From NCBI RefSeq assembly GCF_006516955.1, contig NZ_VHLG01000007.1, positions 124,001 to 188,000 of the forward strand: a DNA stretch of 64,000 bases, read 5' to 3'. Below, piece by piece: positions 1 through 8,289 of the stretch (the stretch's first letter is position 1; each line of letters begins with the position of its first letter). Made by a program: the position numbers and the translations under genes. Under the pieces are notes generated by a model. That model worked only from the letters and a program-made list of their open reading frames with translations, was not told the origin of the DNA and searched no databases. The stretch is from Martelella alba. Its GTDB lineage: Bacteria; Pseudomonadota; Alphaproteobacteria; Rhizobiales; Rhizobiaceae.

Positions 1-2
1 TT

Positions 3-692
3 CTGGCGGCCATGGCTTCAATGATGGTCTTTTCTGCCTTCGCAATGGGGGTTGCCGCTGGTTTCGCGATCATCGCCGCGGCGCTGATCCCGCTGATCAC
101 GATCAATTTCCTTGGCGTGGTGCTGCTGGGACTGTGTCTGGAAGCGGCGCGATCGAATAATGAATATATGCGGATCATGGCCTTCGAGGCCGAGCGCGAT
201 CCGCTGACCCATCTGTTCAACCGGCGTATCCTGGATGATGTCGAGCTGAAGCTGGAACGTTCGATCACCAGGGATGCCCGTCAGATCTGTGTCATTCTCT
301 TCGATATCGACCACTTCAAGGCCATTAATGACCAATTCGGGCATGCCCGGGGTGATGATGTGCTGCTCAAGGTGGCTGGCACCATTACCAGCCGCGTGCG
401 CCGTAGCGATACAGTGGTGCGTTATGGCGGTGAGGAGATCGCCGTCATTCTTGAAGATACGCTGATTGAGAATGCCGTTCAGGTGGCTGAACATGCACGG
501 AAGATGGTCGAAAGACTGACATTTGAACACGGCGACGAGCGCTTTTCAGTGACCGTCAGCGCCGGTGTGGCCGCATTCATGGCTGGTGATGGCGCGCTGC
601 GCAATGCTCTCGATCAGGCCGATCAGGCGCTCTATCGAGCCAAGAATGCCGGCCGGAATCGTGTCGAATCGCTCATGCAGGCGGCCGCCTGA
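3..692 (+). CDS. GGDEF-domain protein, C-terminal part (cut by window start)
   Basis: The reading frame is open to the window edge, so the ATG at 12 is probably internal. The visible part begins with about 50 hydrophobic residues that look like two membrane segments. A GGDEF domain follows: the DPLTHLFNRR start motif, the FDIDHFKAIND metal and nucleotide motif, and a YGGEEI active-site loop. An RRSD sequence five residues before GGEEI matches the RxxD inhibitory I-site of product-inhibited diguanylate cyclases. The ending GRNRV is typical. It probably makes cyclic di-GMP at the inner membrane. The signature is GGEEI rather than GGEEF, a conservative change that should not abolish activity. 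The N-terminal sensor lies outside the window, so the input signal is unknown. Confidence 0.88.
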   Translation: MAAMASMMVFSAFAMGVAAGFAIIAAALIPLITINFLGVVLLGLCLEAARSNNEYMRIMAFEAERDPLTHLFNRRILDDVELKLERSITRDARQICVILFDIDHFKAINDQFGHARGDDVLLKVAGTITSRVRRSDTVVRYGGEEIAVILEDTLIENAVQVAEHARKMVERLTFEHGDERFSVTVSAGVAAFMAGDGALRNALDQADQALYRAKNAGRNRVESLMQAAA

Positions 693-808
693 GGCATGTC
701 GGCGGTTTTGCACACTTGAATTTGCCCCTATTCTGTGTTCATGAACCGTAAAACACCGCATTTCCTCGCTGTCTCTTGCTGATGGCGCAATAACAAGGAT
801 ATTCTTTC

Positions 809-1606
809 ATGGCCCGTTCCGCCCTCCTTAACGTGATGGTTCAGGCCGCCCTCAAGGCGGGCCGCTCGCTGACGCGTGATTTCGGCGAAGTGCAGAACCT
901 GCAGGTTTCCGTCAAGGGACCGGCCGATTTCGTTTCGCAGGCAGACCTCAAGGCGGAAAAAATCCTGCGGACCGAACTTTTGCGGGCCCGCCCGACCTAT
1001 GGCTTCCTCGGTGAGGAGGGTGGCGAGGAAGAGGGGACCGATGGTCAGCATCGCTGGATTGTCGATCCGCTTGACGGCACCACCAATTTTCTTCACGGCA
1101 TTCCGCAATTCGCCGTCTCGGTCGCGCTGGAGCGCTCCGGTGAAGTGGTTGCCGGTGTTATCTACAATCCGGCGCAGGACGAATTGTTCGTTGCCGAAAA
1201 GGGTGGTGGCGCCTTCTGCAACGATCGCCGTATCCGCGTTTCCGCCCGCCGCAAGCTTGCCGATTGTGTCATCGGCTGCGGCGTACCGCATCTGGGCCGC
1301 GGTCACCACGGCAAGTTTCTGGTGGAGCTTCGTCACGTCATGGGTGAGGTTGCCGGTATTCGCCGCATGGGCGCTGCCTCGCTTGATCTGGCCTATGTTG
1401 CTGCTGGCCGTCTTGATGGCTATTGGGAAGAGTATCTCTCGGCCTGGGACATGGCTGCCGGCCTGATTCTTGTGCGTGAAGCCGGCGGTTTCATCTCGGA
1501 TATGAAGGGCGGACAGAATATTCTCGAAAGCGGCGGCGTGATCGCCGGCAATGAGATGATCCGCATCGCGCTGATGGATCAGATACAGCGCCGTCTGGAA
1601 AAATAA
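809..1606 (+). CDS. suhB: inositol monophosphatase family protein
   Basis: This 265-residue protein matches the length and motif set of the Mg2+-dependent inositol monophosphatase family. GEEGGEE (about residues 68-74) and WIVDPLDGTTNF (83-94) hold the metal-binding acidic residues, and WDMAAG (213-218) carries the C-terminal catalytic aspartate. The expected reaction is hydrolysis of myo-inositol 1-phosphate or related sugar phosphates. SuhB of enterobacteria also acts in rRNA antitermination, and whether that holds here cannot be read from sequence. The start follows a purine-poor leader, so the ribosome site is weak, but the N-terminus aligns with the family. It stands alone between the GGDEF gene and the channel genes. 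Confidence 0.9.
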   Translation: MARSALLNVMVQAALKAGRSLTRDFGEVQNLQVSVKGPADFVSQADLKAEKILRTELLRARPTYGFLGEEGGEEEGTDGQHRWIVDPLDGTTNFLHGIPQFAVSVALERSGEVVAGVIYNPAQDELFVAEKGGGAFCNDRRIRVSARRKLADCVIGCGVPHLGRGHHGKFLVELRHVMGEVAGIRRMGAASLDLAYVAAGRLDGYWEEYLSAWDMAAGLILVREAGGFISDMKGGQNILESGGVIAGNEMIRIALMDQIQRRLEK

Positions 1607-1797
1607 TCCGCCATTGGACAATTGTGTTCAGGACGGCAATTTCTGGGCTTCGCCCTTCAATTCGTCACCATTTTCGAATAGAGCTTGATGAGGGCCGGAA
1701 CAGGCAATGTTCCGGTCATTTCATGCGCGCCCCTCATTTCAAAGCCTGAATGGTCCCGGGGGTGTTTCGAAATCAGGTTTGCCGGAGGTGAGGCCCT

Positions 1798-2826
1798 ATG
1801 TCGGATGTCGAACTCGAGCAGTATGATGTGCGCGAAACCTCGCGACGCGGGTTCGCTCAGAAGATGTCGAGCCCGATGACCTTCTTCTGGACCATGGTCA
1901 TCTTTCTGATTCTGGTCGGATTTTGCATCGCGATCCTCTATCGTCAGGCCCACAACGCCTTTATGACCAATCCGGGTCTGAACGGGTTGATCCTCGGCGT
2001 TGCCATTATCGGCGTGCTGATGGTCTTCAGCCAGGTTCTGGCGCTCCGCCGCGAGGTCGGCTGGCTCAATTCCTTCCGCGCTGCTGGCAGTGCGGATCGC
2101 GTCGGCCGCGATCCCAAGCTTCTGGCGCCGATGCGCGCTTTGATCGGCTCGCGCCAAACCATGGCATTGTCGACGTCCTCGCTGCGCTCCATTCTCGATT
2201 CCATCGCCACCCGGTTGGACGAACAGCGCGATACCACGCGCTATCTCGTCGGACTTTTGGTGTTTCTTGGCCTGCTCGGCACCTTCTGGGGCCTGTTGAA
2301 CACGATCGGTTCGATCGGTTCGATCATTCAGGGCCTTGATCCCAATTCCGGCGACAGCGCCGATGTGCTGAACGCGCTGAAGGAAGGACTGTCCGGTCCG
2401 TTGTCCGGCATGGGCACGGCATTCTCGTCGTCGCTGCTCGGTCTTTCCGGTTCGCTGGTGCTTGGCTTTCTCGATCTGCAGGCCGGCCGTGCGCAGAACC
2501 GCTTCTATATGGAACTGGAAAACTGGCTGTCGACCATGACCGACGTGACTTCCGATCTGGCTCCGGCACTGGAAGGCGTTGCCTCCGGCTCCAGCGAACA
2601 GTTCGAGGTTTTGGCTGCCGAACTGCACCGGATTGCCGAAAGCGGCGGTCTTGGGCAGAGCGCGGTTCCCGCCATGGCGCAGCTTGCCGAGGGCATTCAG
2701 GGTGTGGTCAAGAACATGCGCAACGAGCAGCAGATGCTGCGCGACTGGATTGAGGCGCAGCAGGAAGAATCGCGCGAACTCAGGCACACGCTGCAGCGAC
2801 TTGCCGACAAGCTCGAGGGGCGGTGA
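1798..2826 (+). CDS. MotA/TolQ/ExbB family proton-channel protein
   Basis: The 342-residue protein has hydrophobic segments at about residues 23-45, 58-80, 147-170 and 195-225. The last two flank the proton-channel motif region rich in small residues (GPLSGMGTAFSSSLLG), as in MotA/TolQ/ExbB proteins. The C-terminal 110 residues are hydrophilic and partly coiled-coil. Its stop codon falls just before the start of the next gene, which encodes an OmpA/MotB-like partner, so the two very likely form an ion-driven envelope complex. No ExbD/TolR gene is adjacent and flagellar genes are absent, so neither a TonB system nor a flagellar stator is indicated. The substrate or force-receiving partner is unknown. 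Confidence 0.85.
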   Translation: MSDVELEQYDVRETSRRGFAQKMSSPMTFFWTMVIFLILVGFCIAILYRQAHNAFMTNPGLNGLILGVAIIGVLMVFSQVLALRREVGWLNSFRAAGSADRVGRDPKLLAPMRALIGSRQTMALSTSSLRSILDSIATRLDEQRDTTRYLVGLLVFLGLLGTFWGLLNTIGSIGSIIQGLDPNSGDSADVLNALKEGLSGPLSGMGTAFSSSLLGLSGSLVLGFLDLQAGRAQNRFYMELENWLSTMTDVTSDLAPALEGVASGSSEQFEVLAAELHRIAESGGLGQSAVPAMAQLAEGIQGVVKNMRNEQQMLRDWIEAQQEESRELRHTLQRLADKLEGR

Positions 2827-2828
2827 TC

Positions 2829-3860
2829 ATGGCGCTCGCCCGAAACCGACGTTCCGGCCGCAGTGTCGATTACTGGCCGGGCTTTGTCGATGCCCTGTCG
2901 ACGCTGCTTCTGGCCATCATGTTCATGCTGACGGTTTTCGTGATTGGTCAGTTTATCCTGACGCGCGAAATTTCCGGCAAGGATGAGGTGCTGAACCGGC
3001 TCAACAGCCAGATCGCCGAACTGACCCAGCTTTTGGCGCTGGAGAAAAGCAATAATCAGGATGCCAATGACATGATCGCCACGCTGCAGGCTTCGCTTGC
3101 CGCTGCTGAAAGCGACAAGTCTCGCCTGCAGGCGCTGCTCGATCAGGGCTCCGGCGTGTCTGATGCTGCCAATGCGAGGATTGCAGGCCTGTCCTCTGAT
3201 CTTGAAGCGGAGAAGCAGATTTCGGCCAAGGCGCAGAATCAGCTGGCGCTCTTGAACCAGCAGATTGCTGCCCTTCGTGCGCAGCTTGCCGCCGTCGAAG
3301 AGGCGCTGCAGGTCTCCGAGGCCAAGGACAAGGACTCGCAGGCGCGCATCGCCGATCTTGGCCGCCGCCTGAATGTGGCACTGGCGCAGAAGGTGCAGGA
3401 GCTGAACCGCTATCGCTCCGATTTCTTCGGACGCCTCAGGGAAATCCTCTCGGATCGCGACAATATCCGGGTTGTCGGCGACCGTTTCGTATTCCAGTCG
3501 GAAGTGCTGTTTCCCTCCGGTTCCGATGAGCTGAATGATGCCGGCCGTCAGGAGCTTGCCAAACTTGCCTCGGCGCTTCTGGAGATTTCCAAGGAAATTC
3601 CGGACGATATTGACTGGGTTCTGCGCGTTGACGGCCATACGGATGATGTGCCGATCAAGCCGGGCGGCAAGTTCACCGATAACTGGGAACTGTCGAGCGC
3701 CCGTGCGGCGTCCGTGGTGCGTTACCTGATCTCGCAGGGCGTGTCGCCCGATCGTCTGGTGGCGGCAGGCTTTGCCGAATTCGAACCGATTGCCGAAGGC
3801 GAAACGCCTGAGGCGCGGGCGCAGAACCGGCGCATCGAGTTCAAGCTGACAGAGAAGTAA
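2829..3860 (+). CDS. MotB-like protein with C-terminal OmpA peptidoglycan-binding domain
   Basis: This protein has a single N-terminal membrane segment (about residues 18-43, after YWPGFVDALSTLLLA) and a long coiled coil (about 55-190). It ends in an OmpA-like domain with the DGHTDDVPI motif and the conserved AQNRRIEF ending, which bind peptidoglycan. The FVDAL segment carries the membrane-embedded aspartate position used for proton conduction in MotB-like proteins. GAGGGG at 2815-2820 is 8 nt before ATG 2829, which I prefer over the in-frame GTG at 2823. The upstream stop codon is at 2824-2826, so translation is probably coupled to the channel gene. The pair looks like a stator that anchors to the cell wall. 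Confidence 0.85.
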   Translation: MALARNRRSGRSVDYWPGFVDALSTLLLAIMFMLTVFVIGQFILTREISGKDEVLNRLNSQIAELTQLLALEKSNNQDANDMIATLQASLAAAESDKSRLQALLDQGSGVSDAANARIAGLSSDLEAEKQISAKAQNQLALLNQQIAALRAQLAAVEEALQVSEAKDKDSQARIADLGRRLNVALAQKVQELNRYRSDFFGRLREILSDRDNIRVVGDRFVFQSEVLFPSGSDELNDAGRQELAKLASALLEISKEIPDDIDWVLRVDGHTDDVPIKPGGKFTDNWELSSARAASVVRYLISQGVSPDRLVAAGFAEFEPIAEGETPEARAQNRRIEFKLTEK

Positions 3861-3868
3861 GTTCCAAG

Positions 3869-3894
3869 CCCCGGCCTTCTGGCCGGGGTTTTTC
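3869..3894 (+). terminator. rho-independent terminator after the channel/OmpA pair
   Basis: A perfect 8-bp stem (CCCCGGCC/GGCCGGGG) with a TTCT loop is followed by five T residues and lies 8 bp after the stop codon of the OmpA-like gene. Confidence 0.9.
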
Positions 3895-4061
3895 TCAGGG
3901 CTTGAAAATCTCAAGTTTTTTTTCTAGTTTGTGGGCTCCGCAAGGGCATGGCCATGAAGTGCCAGTGCCGCGCTTTTCCTGCGCTGTTCTTCCTGACAAG
4001 CGGACGAGGTTTCTCCAGGAAGCATCAACGACAATCGGACTTCCTGCGGGAGAAGCTTTAC

Positions 4062-4949
4062 ATGACGGACGAAACCATGGCGGTTTCGGGTCGAATGCGT
4101 TTCGACAAGAAAACCATCGCGATCATGCTGATGATCGGTTCGGTGGCCGCCTTTACTACGATCGATACACTGACCAAGACGCTGACGGCGCGGCATGACC
4201 CGTCGGTGCTGATCTTTGTGCAAAATGTGGCTGCAGCGCTGGTCATTCTGCCGCTGGCGCTGCGCAAGGGGGCATCCGGCTTCCGTATCCAGTCACCGCG
4301 CCTGCTTCTGCTGCGTGGCGTCCTGGGCGCGCTCGTCTCCTTCCTGATCTATACATCGCTGAAGCTTCTGCCCTTCACCGTAGCGACTTCGCTTCTGCAG
4401 CTGGAGACGTTCTTCATCATTCCGCTGGCGATGATCTTCTTGAAGGAGCGGCCGGACTGGCGGCGTTTTCTGGCGGTTGGGCTTGGCATTTCCGGCGCGC
4501 TGTTCATTCTGCAGCCGGGCGGCGGCACGTTTCAGATGGCGGGACTGATCGCCATTGCCGCAGCGCTTGCGCTGGCTGCCAAGGATATCGTGCTGAAATT
4601 CCTGGCGATGAATGAGCAGATCGTGCCGGCATTGTTCTGGATGTATGTGGTTACCGCCATCATCATGGCCGGGCCGGCAATCACGCACTGGTCTTCGGTT
4701 AGCCTTGCGGATTGGGGCTTTATCATCGTGGCGGCGATTTTGATGAATGGCTGCAATTTCGGTATGCTGAAGGCCTATTCCATGGCCGATGCCGTGGTGC
4801 TGGCGCCGGTGATCCATTCGGCCCTTCCCATGGCGGTCATGGTTGGTGTCGTGGTCTTCGGTGAATGGCCGTCGCCGCTGGTCTGGGTCGGCATCGTGCT
4901 GATCGCCATGGCGACCTTCATGCCCAGCGGCAAGAGGACCGAGGGTTAA
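4062..4949 (+). CDS. EamA/DMT-superfamily permease
   Basis: The 295-residue protein has about ten hydrophobic segments in two EamA-type repeats, the layout of the drug/metabolite transporter superfamily of inner-membrane permeases. The N-terminal repeat carries the usual LFVQN and LRGVLGALVSFLIY stretches. ATG 4062 has GCGGGAG about 10 nt upstream. A longer in-frame opening back to 3948 exists but has no hydrophobic or conserved content. The substrate cannot be inferred. The gene converges on an ABC exporter gene, and their stop codons overlap within one TTAA. Confidence 0.82.
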   Translation: MTDETMAVSGRMRFDKKTIAIMLMIGSVAAFTTIDTLTKTLTARHDPSVLIFVQNVAAALVILPLALRKGASGFRIQSPRLLLLRGVLGALVSFLIYTSLKLLPFTVATSLLQLETFFIIPLAMIFLKERPDWRRFLAVGLGISGALFILQPGGGTFQMAGLIAIAAALALAAKDIVLKFLAMNEQIVPALFWMYVVTAIIMAGPAITHWSSVSLADWGFIIVAAILMNGCNFGMLKAYSMADAVVLAPVIHSALPMAVMVGVVVFGEWPSPLVWVGIVLIAMATFMPSGKRTEG

Positions 4950-6766
4950 CCCTCGGTTCCTGTTCGCGTTTCAACATCGAATTGCAGCCTTGCCAGGCGG
5001 GCATAGAGCCCGCCCTTGGCGACAAGCGTATCATGCGTGCCCTGCTCGACGATTTGGCCGCCATCCATGACGATGATGCGGTCGGCATTGAGCACGGTTG
5101 CCAGCCTGTGGGCAATCACCAGCGTGGTGCGGCCCTTCATCAATCCGGCAAGCGCCTGCTGCACCAGTGTTTCGCTTTCGGCATCGAGCGCCGAGGTTGC
5201 CTCGTCCAGAAGCAGCACCGGCGCATCACGCAGGATGGCGCGGGCAATGGCGATGCGCTGGCGTTGACCGCCGGAAAGCATCACACCGCGTTCGCCTGCC
5301 ATGGTGTCATAGCCGTGTTCGAGCTTTTCGATGAAACCATGGGCCTGTGCGGCCCGGGCGGCGGCATAGACATCCTCGGCGCTGGCTCCTGGACGGCCAA
5401 GGGCGATATTGTCGAAAATGCTGGCAGCGAAGATTGCCACATCCTGCGGCACGAGGGCGAAGCGGGCGCGCACATCTTCCGGGCGTGCCTCGCGCAGATC
5501 GACGCCATCAAGGCGGATCGAACCGGCGACCGGGTCGTAATAGCGCAAGAGCAGTGAGAACAATGTGCTTTTGCCGGCACCTGACGGGCCGACAATGGCA
5601 ACGGTTTCACTTGGGCTGACAGCGAGTGACATGCCCTTAAGAGCGCCATGTTCGGCATTGCTGGTCGGATAGTGGAATGCGACATTGGCGATGCTGATTG
5701 CGCCCGAGGCAGGCTCCGGCAGGGCGATGGGGTTGGCTGGCGCAGAAATGGCGGAGGGTTCCGACAGGAGCTCGCTGAGGCGGTCGGCGGCGCCTGCTGC
5801 AAGCGAGACCTCGCCCCAGACTTCCGAGAGCTGGCCGAGCGCACTGCCGGAAAGCACCGCGTAAAGCAGGAACTGGCCGAGCGTGCCACCGCTCATGGTG
5901 CCGGAAAGAACACTGTGAGCGCCATACCATAAAATGGCGGTGATGGAACAGAAGACGATGCTGATGGCAATTGCGGTCAGGACGGCACGGGCCCTGAGTG
6001 CGGTTCTTGCGGCATTGAAGGCCGTTTCAACTGCGCCGGCATATTGGCGTGCGGCCATGTCTTCGCCGTTGAAGGACTGCACGGTGCGCGTGGCGGCGAT
6101 GGTTTCACCGGCAAATGCGGCGGCGGCAGCCAGCTCATCCTGAGCGGTGCGTGAGCGACCGCGCACACTGCGTCCGAAAGCGATCAACGGGATGACAATC
6201 AGCGGGATGACGATGATGACGAGAATCGAGAGCCGTGGCGAGGTCCAGATCATCATGCCGAGGCCGCCAATGCCCATAATAACGTTGCGCAGCGCAATCG
6301 AGGCGGAGGAGCCGAAGGCGGATTTCACCTGAACCGTATCGGCGGTCAGCCGCGAGACGATCTCGCCGGACTGGTTGGTGTCGAAAAAGGCAGGCGACAG
6401 GCGGATGACATTGGAAAAGACATCCCGCCTGAGATCAGCGACAATTCGTTCTCCCAGTGACATGACGAAGAAATAGCGCAGCGCCGAGGATAGGCCGAGC
6501 AATAGCGCCATCACGCCAAGGCCAAGAAAATAGGTGTTGATCACGCCGGGATTGGCGGCGGTGAAGCCGTGGTCAATCACCCGCCGGACGGCGACGGGCA
6601 GAATCAGCGTGACGACGGCTGCCATCATCAAAAAGACCAGCGCGCCGGTGACGAGGCCGCGATAGCGCATCAGATAGGGGAACAGGCGGGTGAGGGGCTT
6701 CAGATCAGTGCGGCGCCGGGAGCCGTTGTCTTTGCGGGTCAAATTCACTTCCTTTGATGTCAACAA
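4946..6766 (-). CDS. ABC exporter, fused permease-ATPase (MsbA/LmrA type)
   Basis: A half-transporter of 606 residues. Residues 20-330 form a six-helix exporter domain, including LFPYLMRYRG near the start and FFDTNQSGEIVSRLT in the first coupling region. Residues 355-595 form the nucleotide-binding domain with Walker A GPSGAGKST (about 392), signature LSGGQRQRIAIARA (about 499), Walker B VLLLDEATSALD (about 521) and switch histidine IAHRLAT. It should dimerise to export a lipid, drug or peptide from the cytoplasm. Alphaproteobacterial genomes carry several such paralogues, so calling it the essential lipid A flippase would be unsafe. It is transcribed away from rpmE. Confidence 0.88.
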   Translation of the reverse strand: MLTSKEVNLTRKDNGSRRRTDLKPLTRLFPYLMRYRGLVTGALVFLMMAAVVTLILPVAVRRVIDHGFTAANPGVINTYFLGLGVMALLLGLSSALRYFFVMSLGERIVADLRRDVFSNVIRLSPAFFDTNQSGEIVSRLTADTVQVKSAFGSSASIALRNVIMGIGGLGMMIWTSPRLSILVIIVIPLIVIPLIAFGRSVRGRSRTAQDELAAAAAFAGETIAATRTVQSFNGEDMAARQYAGAVETAFNAARTALRARAVLTAIAISIVFCSITAILWYGAHSVLSGTMSGGTLGQFLLYAVLSGSALGQLSEVWGEVSLAAGAADRLSELLSEPSAISAPANPIALPEPASGAISIANVAFHYPTSNAEHGALKGMSLAVSPSETVAIVGPSGAGKSTLFSLLLRYYDPVAGSIRLDGVDLREARPEDVRARFALVPQDVAIFAASIFDNIALGRPGASAEDVYAAARAAQAHGFIEKLEHGYDTMAGERGVMLSGGQRQRIAIARAILRDAPVLLLDEATSALDAESETLVQQALAGLMKGRTTLVIAHRLATVLNADRIIVMDGGQIVEQGTHDTLVAKGGLYARLARLQFDVETRTGTEG

Positions 6767-6938
6767 GCCGTCATATTGACCGCGGCGGCCCTTGTTATTC
6801 GCTTTGCGTTCCTGTATAGCCAGCGCAACCTAATCGGAAAGCCGTGGCGTCTAGGACGGTCTCACGGCTTTGTTTATTCAATCGGTCCAGCTGGTGCAAT
6901 GACTGCCTTGCATGGATCCAGCTTGCAGGAAGAATGTT

Positions 6939-7160
6939 ATGAAGGCTGATATTCATCCCGATTATCACACCATCAAGGTTGTCATGACCAACGGTACTGA
7001 ATTCGAAACCCGCTCGACTTGGGGCAAGGAAGGCGATGTCATGAATCTCGACATCGATCCGACCTCTCACCCGGCCTGGACCGGTGGTCAGCAGAACCTG
7101 CTCGACCGTGGCGGCCGCGTTTCGAAGTTCAACAAGCGTTTCGGTGGCCTCGGCCTCTGA
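6939..7160 (+). CDS. rpmE: 50S ribosomal protein L31
   Basis: This 73-residue protein starts [19 protein letters not shown] and has the L31 core with [25 protein letters not shown] and the [11 protein letters not shown] ending, as in rhizobial L31. It has no cysteines, so it is the zinc-independent form. AGGAAGA precedes ATG 6939; the longer opening from 6912 adds nothing conserved. The product sits in the central protuberance of the large subunit. The gene is monocistronic and is followed by a strong terminator. Confidence 0.96.
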   Translation: MKADIHPDYHTIKVVMTNGTEFETRSTWGKEGDVMNLDIDPTSHPAWTGGQQNLLDRGGRVSKFNKRFGGLGL

Positions 7161-7186
7161 TCGCAGTCTTGAACGCGAAATTTCCG

Positions 7187-7213
7187 AAAAACCCGGCTTT
7201 GGCCGGGTTTTTT
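7187..7213 (+). terminator. rho-independent terminator of rpmE
   Basis: AACCCGGC and GCCGGGTT form a stem with a 4-nt loop followed by a run of T, about 30 bp after the rpmE stop. Confidence 0.88.
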
Positions 7214-7265
7214 GTTGTCTGATTTCTGGGTGGGAATTGCGGCCTTAACGGGGCGGCATCAATGA

Positions 7266-7290
7266 CAAAAGGCCCGGATGAACGGGCCTT
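7266..7290 (-). terminator. terminator of the rcdA-like gene
   Basis: Read on the minus strand, AAGGCCCG and CGGGCCTT pair across a 6-nt loop and are followed by TTTT, about 30 bp past the stop of the DUF1465 gene. Confidence 0.8.
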
Positions 7291-7319
7291 GGATATCTTC
7301 GCATGTCGTGAAAATGGTC

Positions 7320-7835
7320 TCAGCGTGAGCCAAATGCCGTCCTGAGCAGGTCTATCTGGGCAATGACATTGTTTTCGTTGCCGCTTTCGGGCAGCGCGGT
7401 CTCGGTGCTGAGCAGGTTGTCATCCAGAAGGCTGATGCGGGATTCCAGCCTGAGCGATTGCTCGATGAGATCGCGGAAGCCGGGGGGCAGGTCGATCCAG
7501 CCTGGCGCCGTGCGGTCAATGTGGTCCTTGCCGAGGCGCAGCTTGCGCCTTTCGCTCAGCACCTGATCCCGCGTCATTTCGCCACTGTTGAGAGAGCGCT
7601 GCAGCAGCAGCCAGGAGGCAAGCTGCATCAGCCTGGTCGTCAGACGCATCGATTCGGCGGAATAAAGTGTTGCAGCCTGCCGGGGCAGCATTTTCGATGC
7701 AGCGCGACCGACACCGTCGAGATAGGCAGCTGTGGTTTCCACGAGCGCCATTCCTTCACGATAGAGCATATCGAACTGCGGCGATGAGGCCGCACGGCCC
7801 GCGAAGCTGATCGTTGTCGCTTCCCGCTTTGTCAT
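7320..7835 (-). CDS. rcdA: DUF1465 protein, RcdA-like regulator of CtrA degradation
   Basis: This 171-residue protein has the DUF1465 core: FDMLYREGMALVE, AAYLDG, AESMRLTTRLMQLASWLLLQR and a basic SERRKLRL segment. Caulobacter RcdA, the founding member, is a ClpXP adaptor that helps degrade the cell-cycle regulator CtrA, and the central helices match closely from memory. ATG 7835 has AGGGA 8 nt upstream; the 48 extra residues of the longest frame are not family-like. The gene is alone between two terminators. A role in timed proteolysis is inferred from the family. The partners PopA and CpdR are not in this window. Confidence 0.82.
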   Translation of the reverse strand: MTKREATTISFAGRAASSPQFDMLYREGMALVETTAAYLDGVGRAASKMLPRQAATLYSAESMRLTTRLMQLASWLLLQRSLNSGEMTRDQVLSERRKLRLGKDHIDRTAPGWIDLPPGFRDLIEQSLRLESRISLLDDNLLSTETALPESGNENNVIAQIDLLRTAFGSR

Positions 7836-7979
7836 TGGTATTCCCTGGTTACGCCACACACTAAAACCGCAGGAAAGCGGCCTTTCTTTGAATGACTGCA
7901 CCATTAATCCTGTAGCGGAATTCCGCAAGCAGTATCTTAACGAAGGGTTAATACCCACATCTGCGATGATGTTGCGCAC

Positions 7980-8004
7980 AAAAAAAGAGCCGTCATGACG
8001 GCTC
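7980..8004 (-). terminator. terminator after the DUF1192 gene
   Basis: The perfect 18-nt palindrome GAGCCGTCATGACGGCTC is followed on the minus strand by seven T residues. It ends the MFS-DUF1192 unit, 90 bp past the stop. Confidence 0.85.
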
Positions 8005-8094
8005 GGAGTTTTAGGTGATATCGGAATGAAAGACAGATCTCCCGATGATGACGATAATCATCTGGAAAGGTTAATAAATGGTAAACGGCCGGGG

Positions 8095-8289
8095 CTACTT
8101 GCGAAACAGGCTTTCCGCTGCCTGTCGCCCGGCTGATTTCTTGACAATTGCCTTTTCGATCCGCTCGATTTCGCCCTTCAGTTCGTTGACCAGCGCTTCA
8201 AGCGCTTCGACGGAGTGAACCTCCAGATCGGCACCAATGATATATTGGCCTTTCGGTGGTTTTTTTTCTGCGTCCTCGTCTTCACGCAT
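8095..8289 (-). CDS. DUF1192 family small protein
   Basis: A 64-residue protein whose charged N-terminus leads to YIIGADLEVHSVEALEALV and a helical heptad-like tail (ELKGEIERIEKAIVKK), the pattern of the DUF1192 family. Its function is unknown. The start codon ATG 8289 overlaps the last codons of the MFS gene by 8 nt (ATGCGTGA), so it is probably translated by coupling. The longer frame upstream runs antisense-free inside the permease gene and is not family-like. It may be a small coiled-coil partner, but nothing in the sequence fixes that. Confidence 0.78.
   Translation of the reverse strand: MREDEDAEKKPPKGQYIIGADLEVHSVEALEALVNELKGEIERIEKAIVKKSAGRQAAESLFRK

Noticed and set aside
1798-3860. 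Zorya-type defence stator (ZorAB)
   Set aside because: There are no ZorC, ZorD or ZorE-like genes next to the pair and it lies among housekeeping genes.
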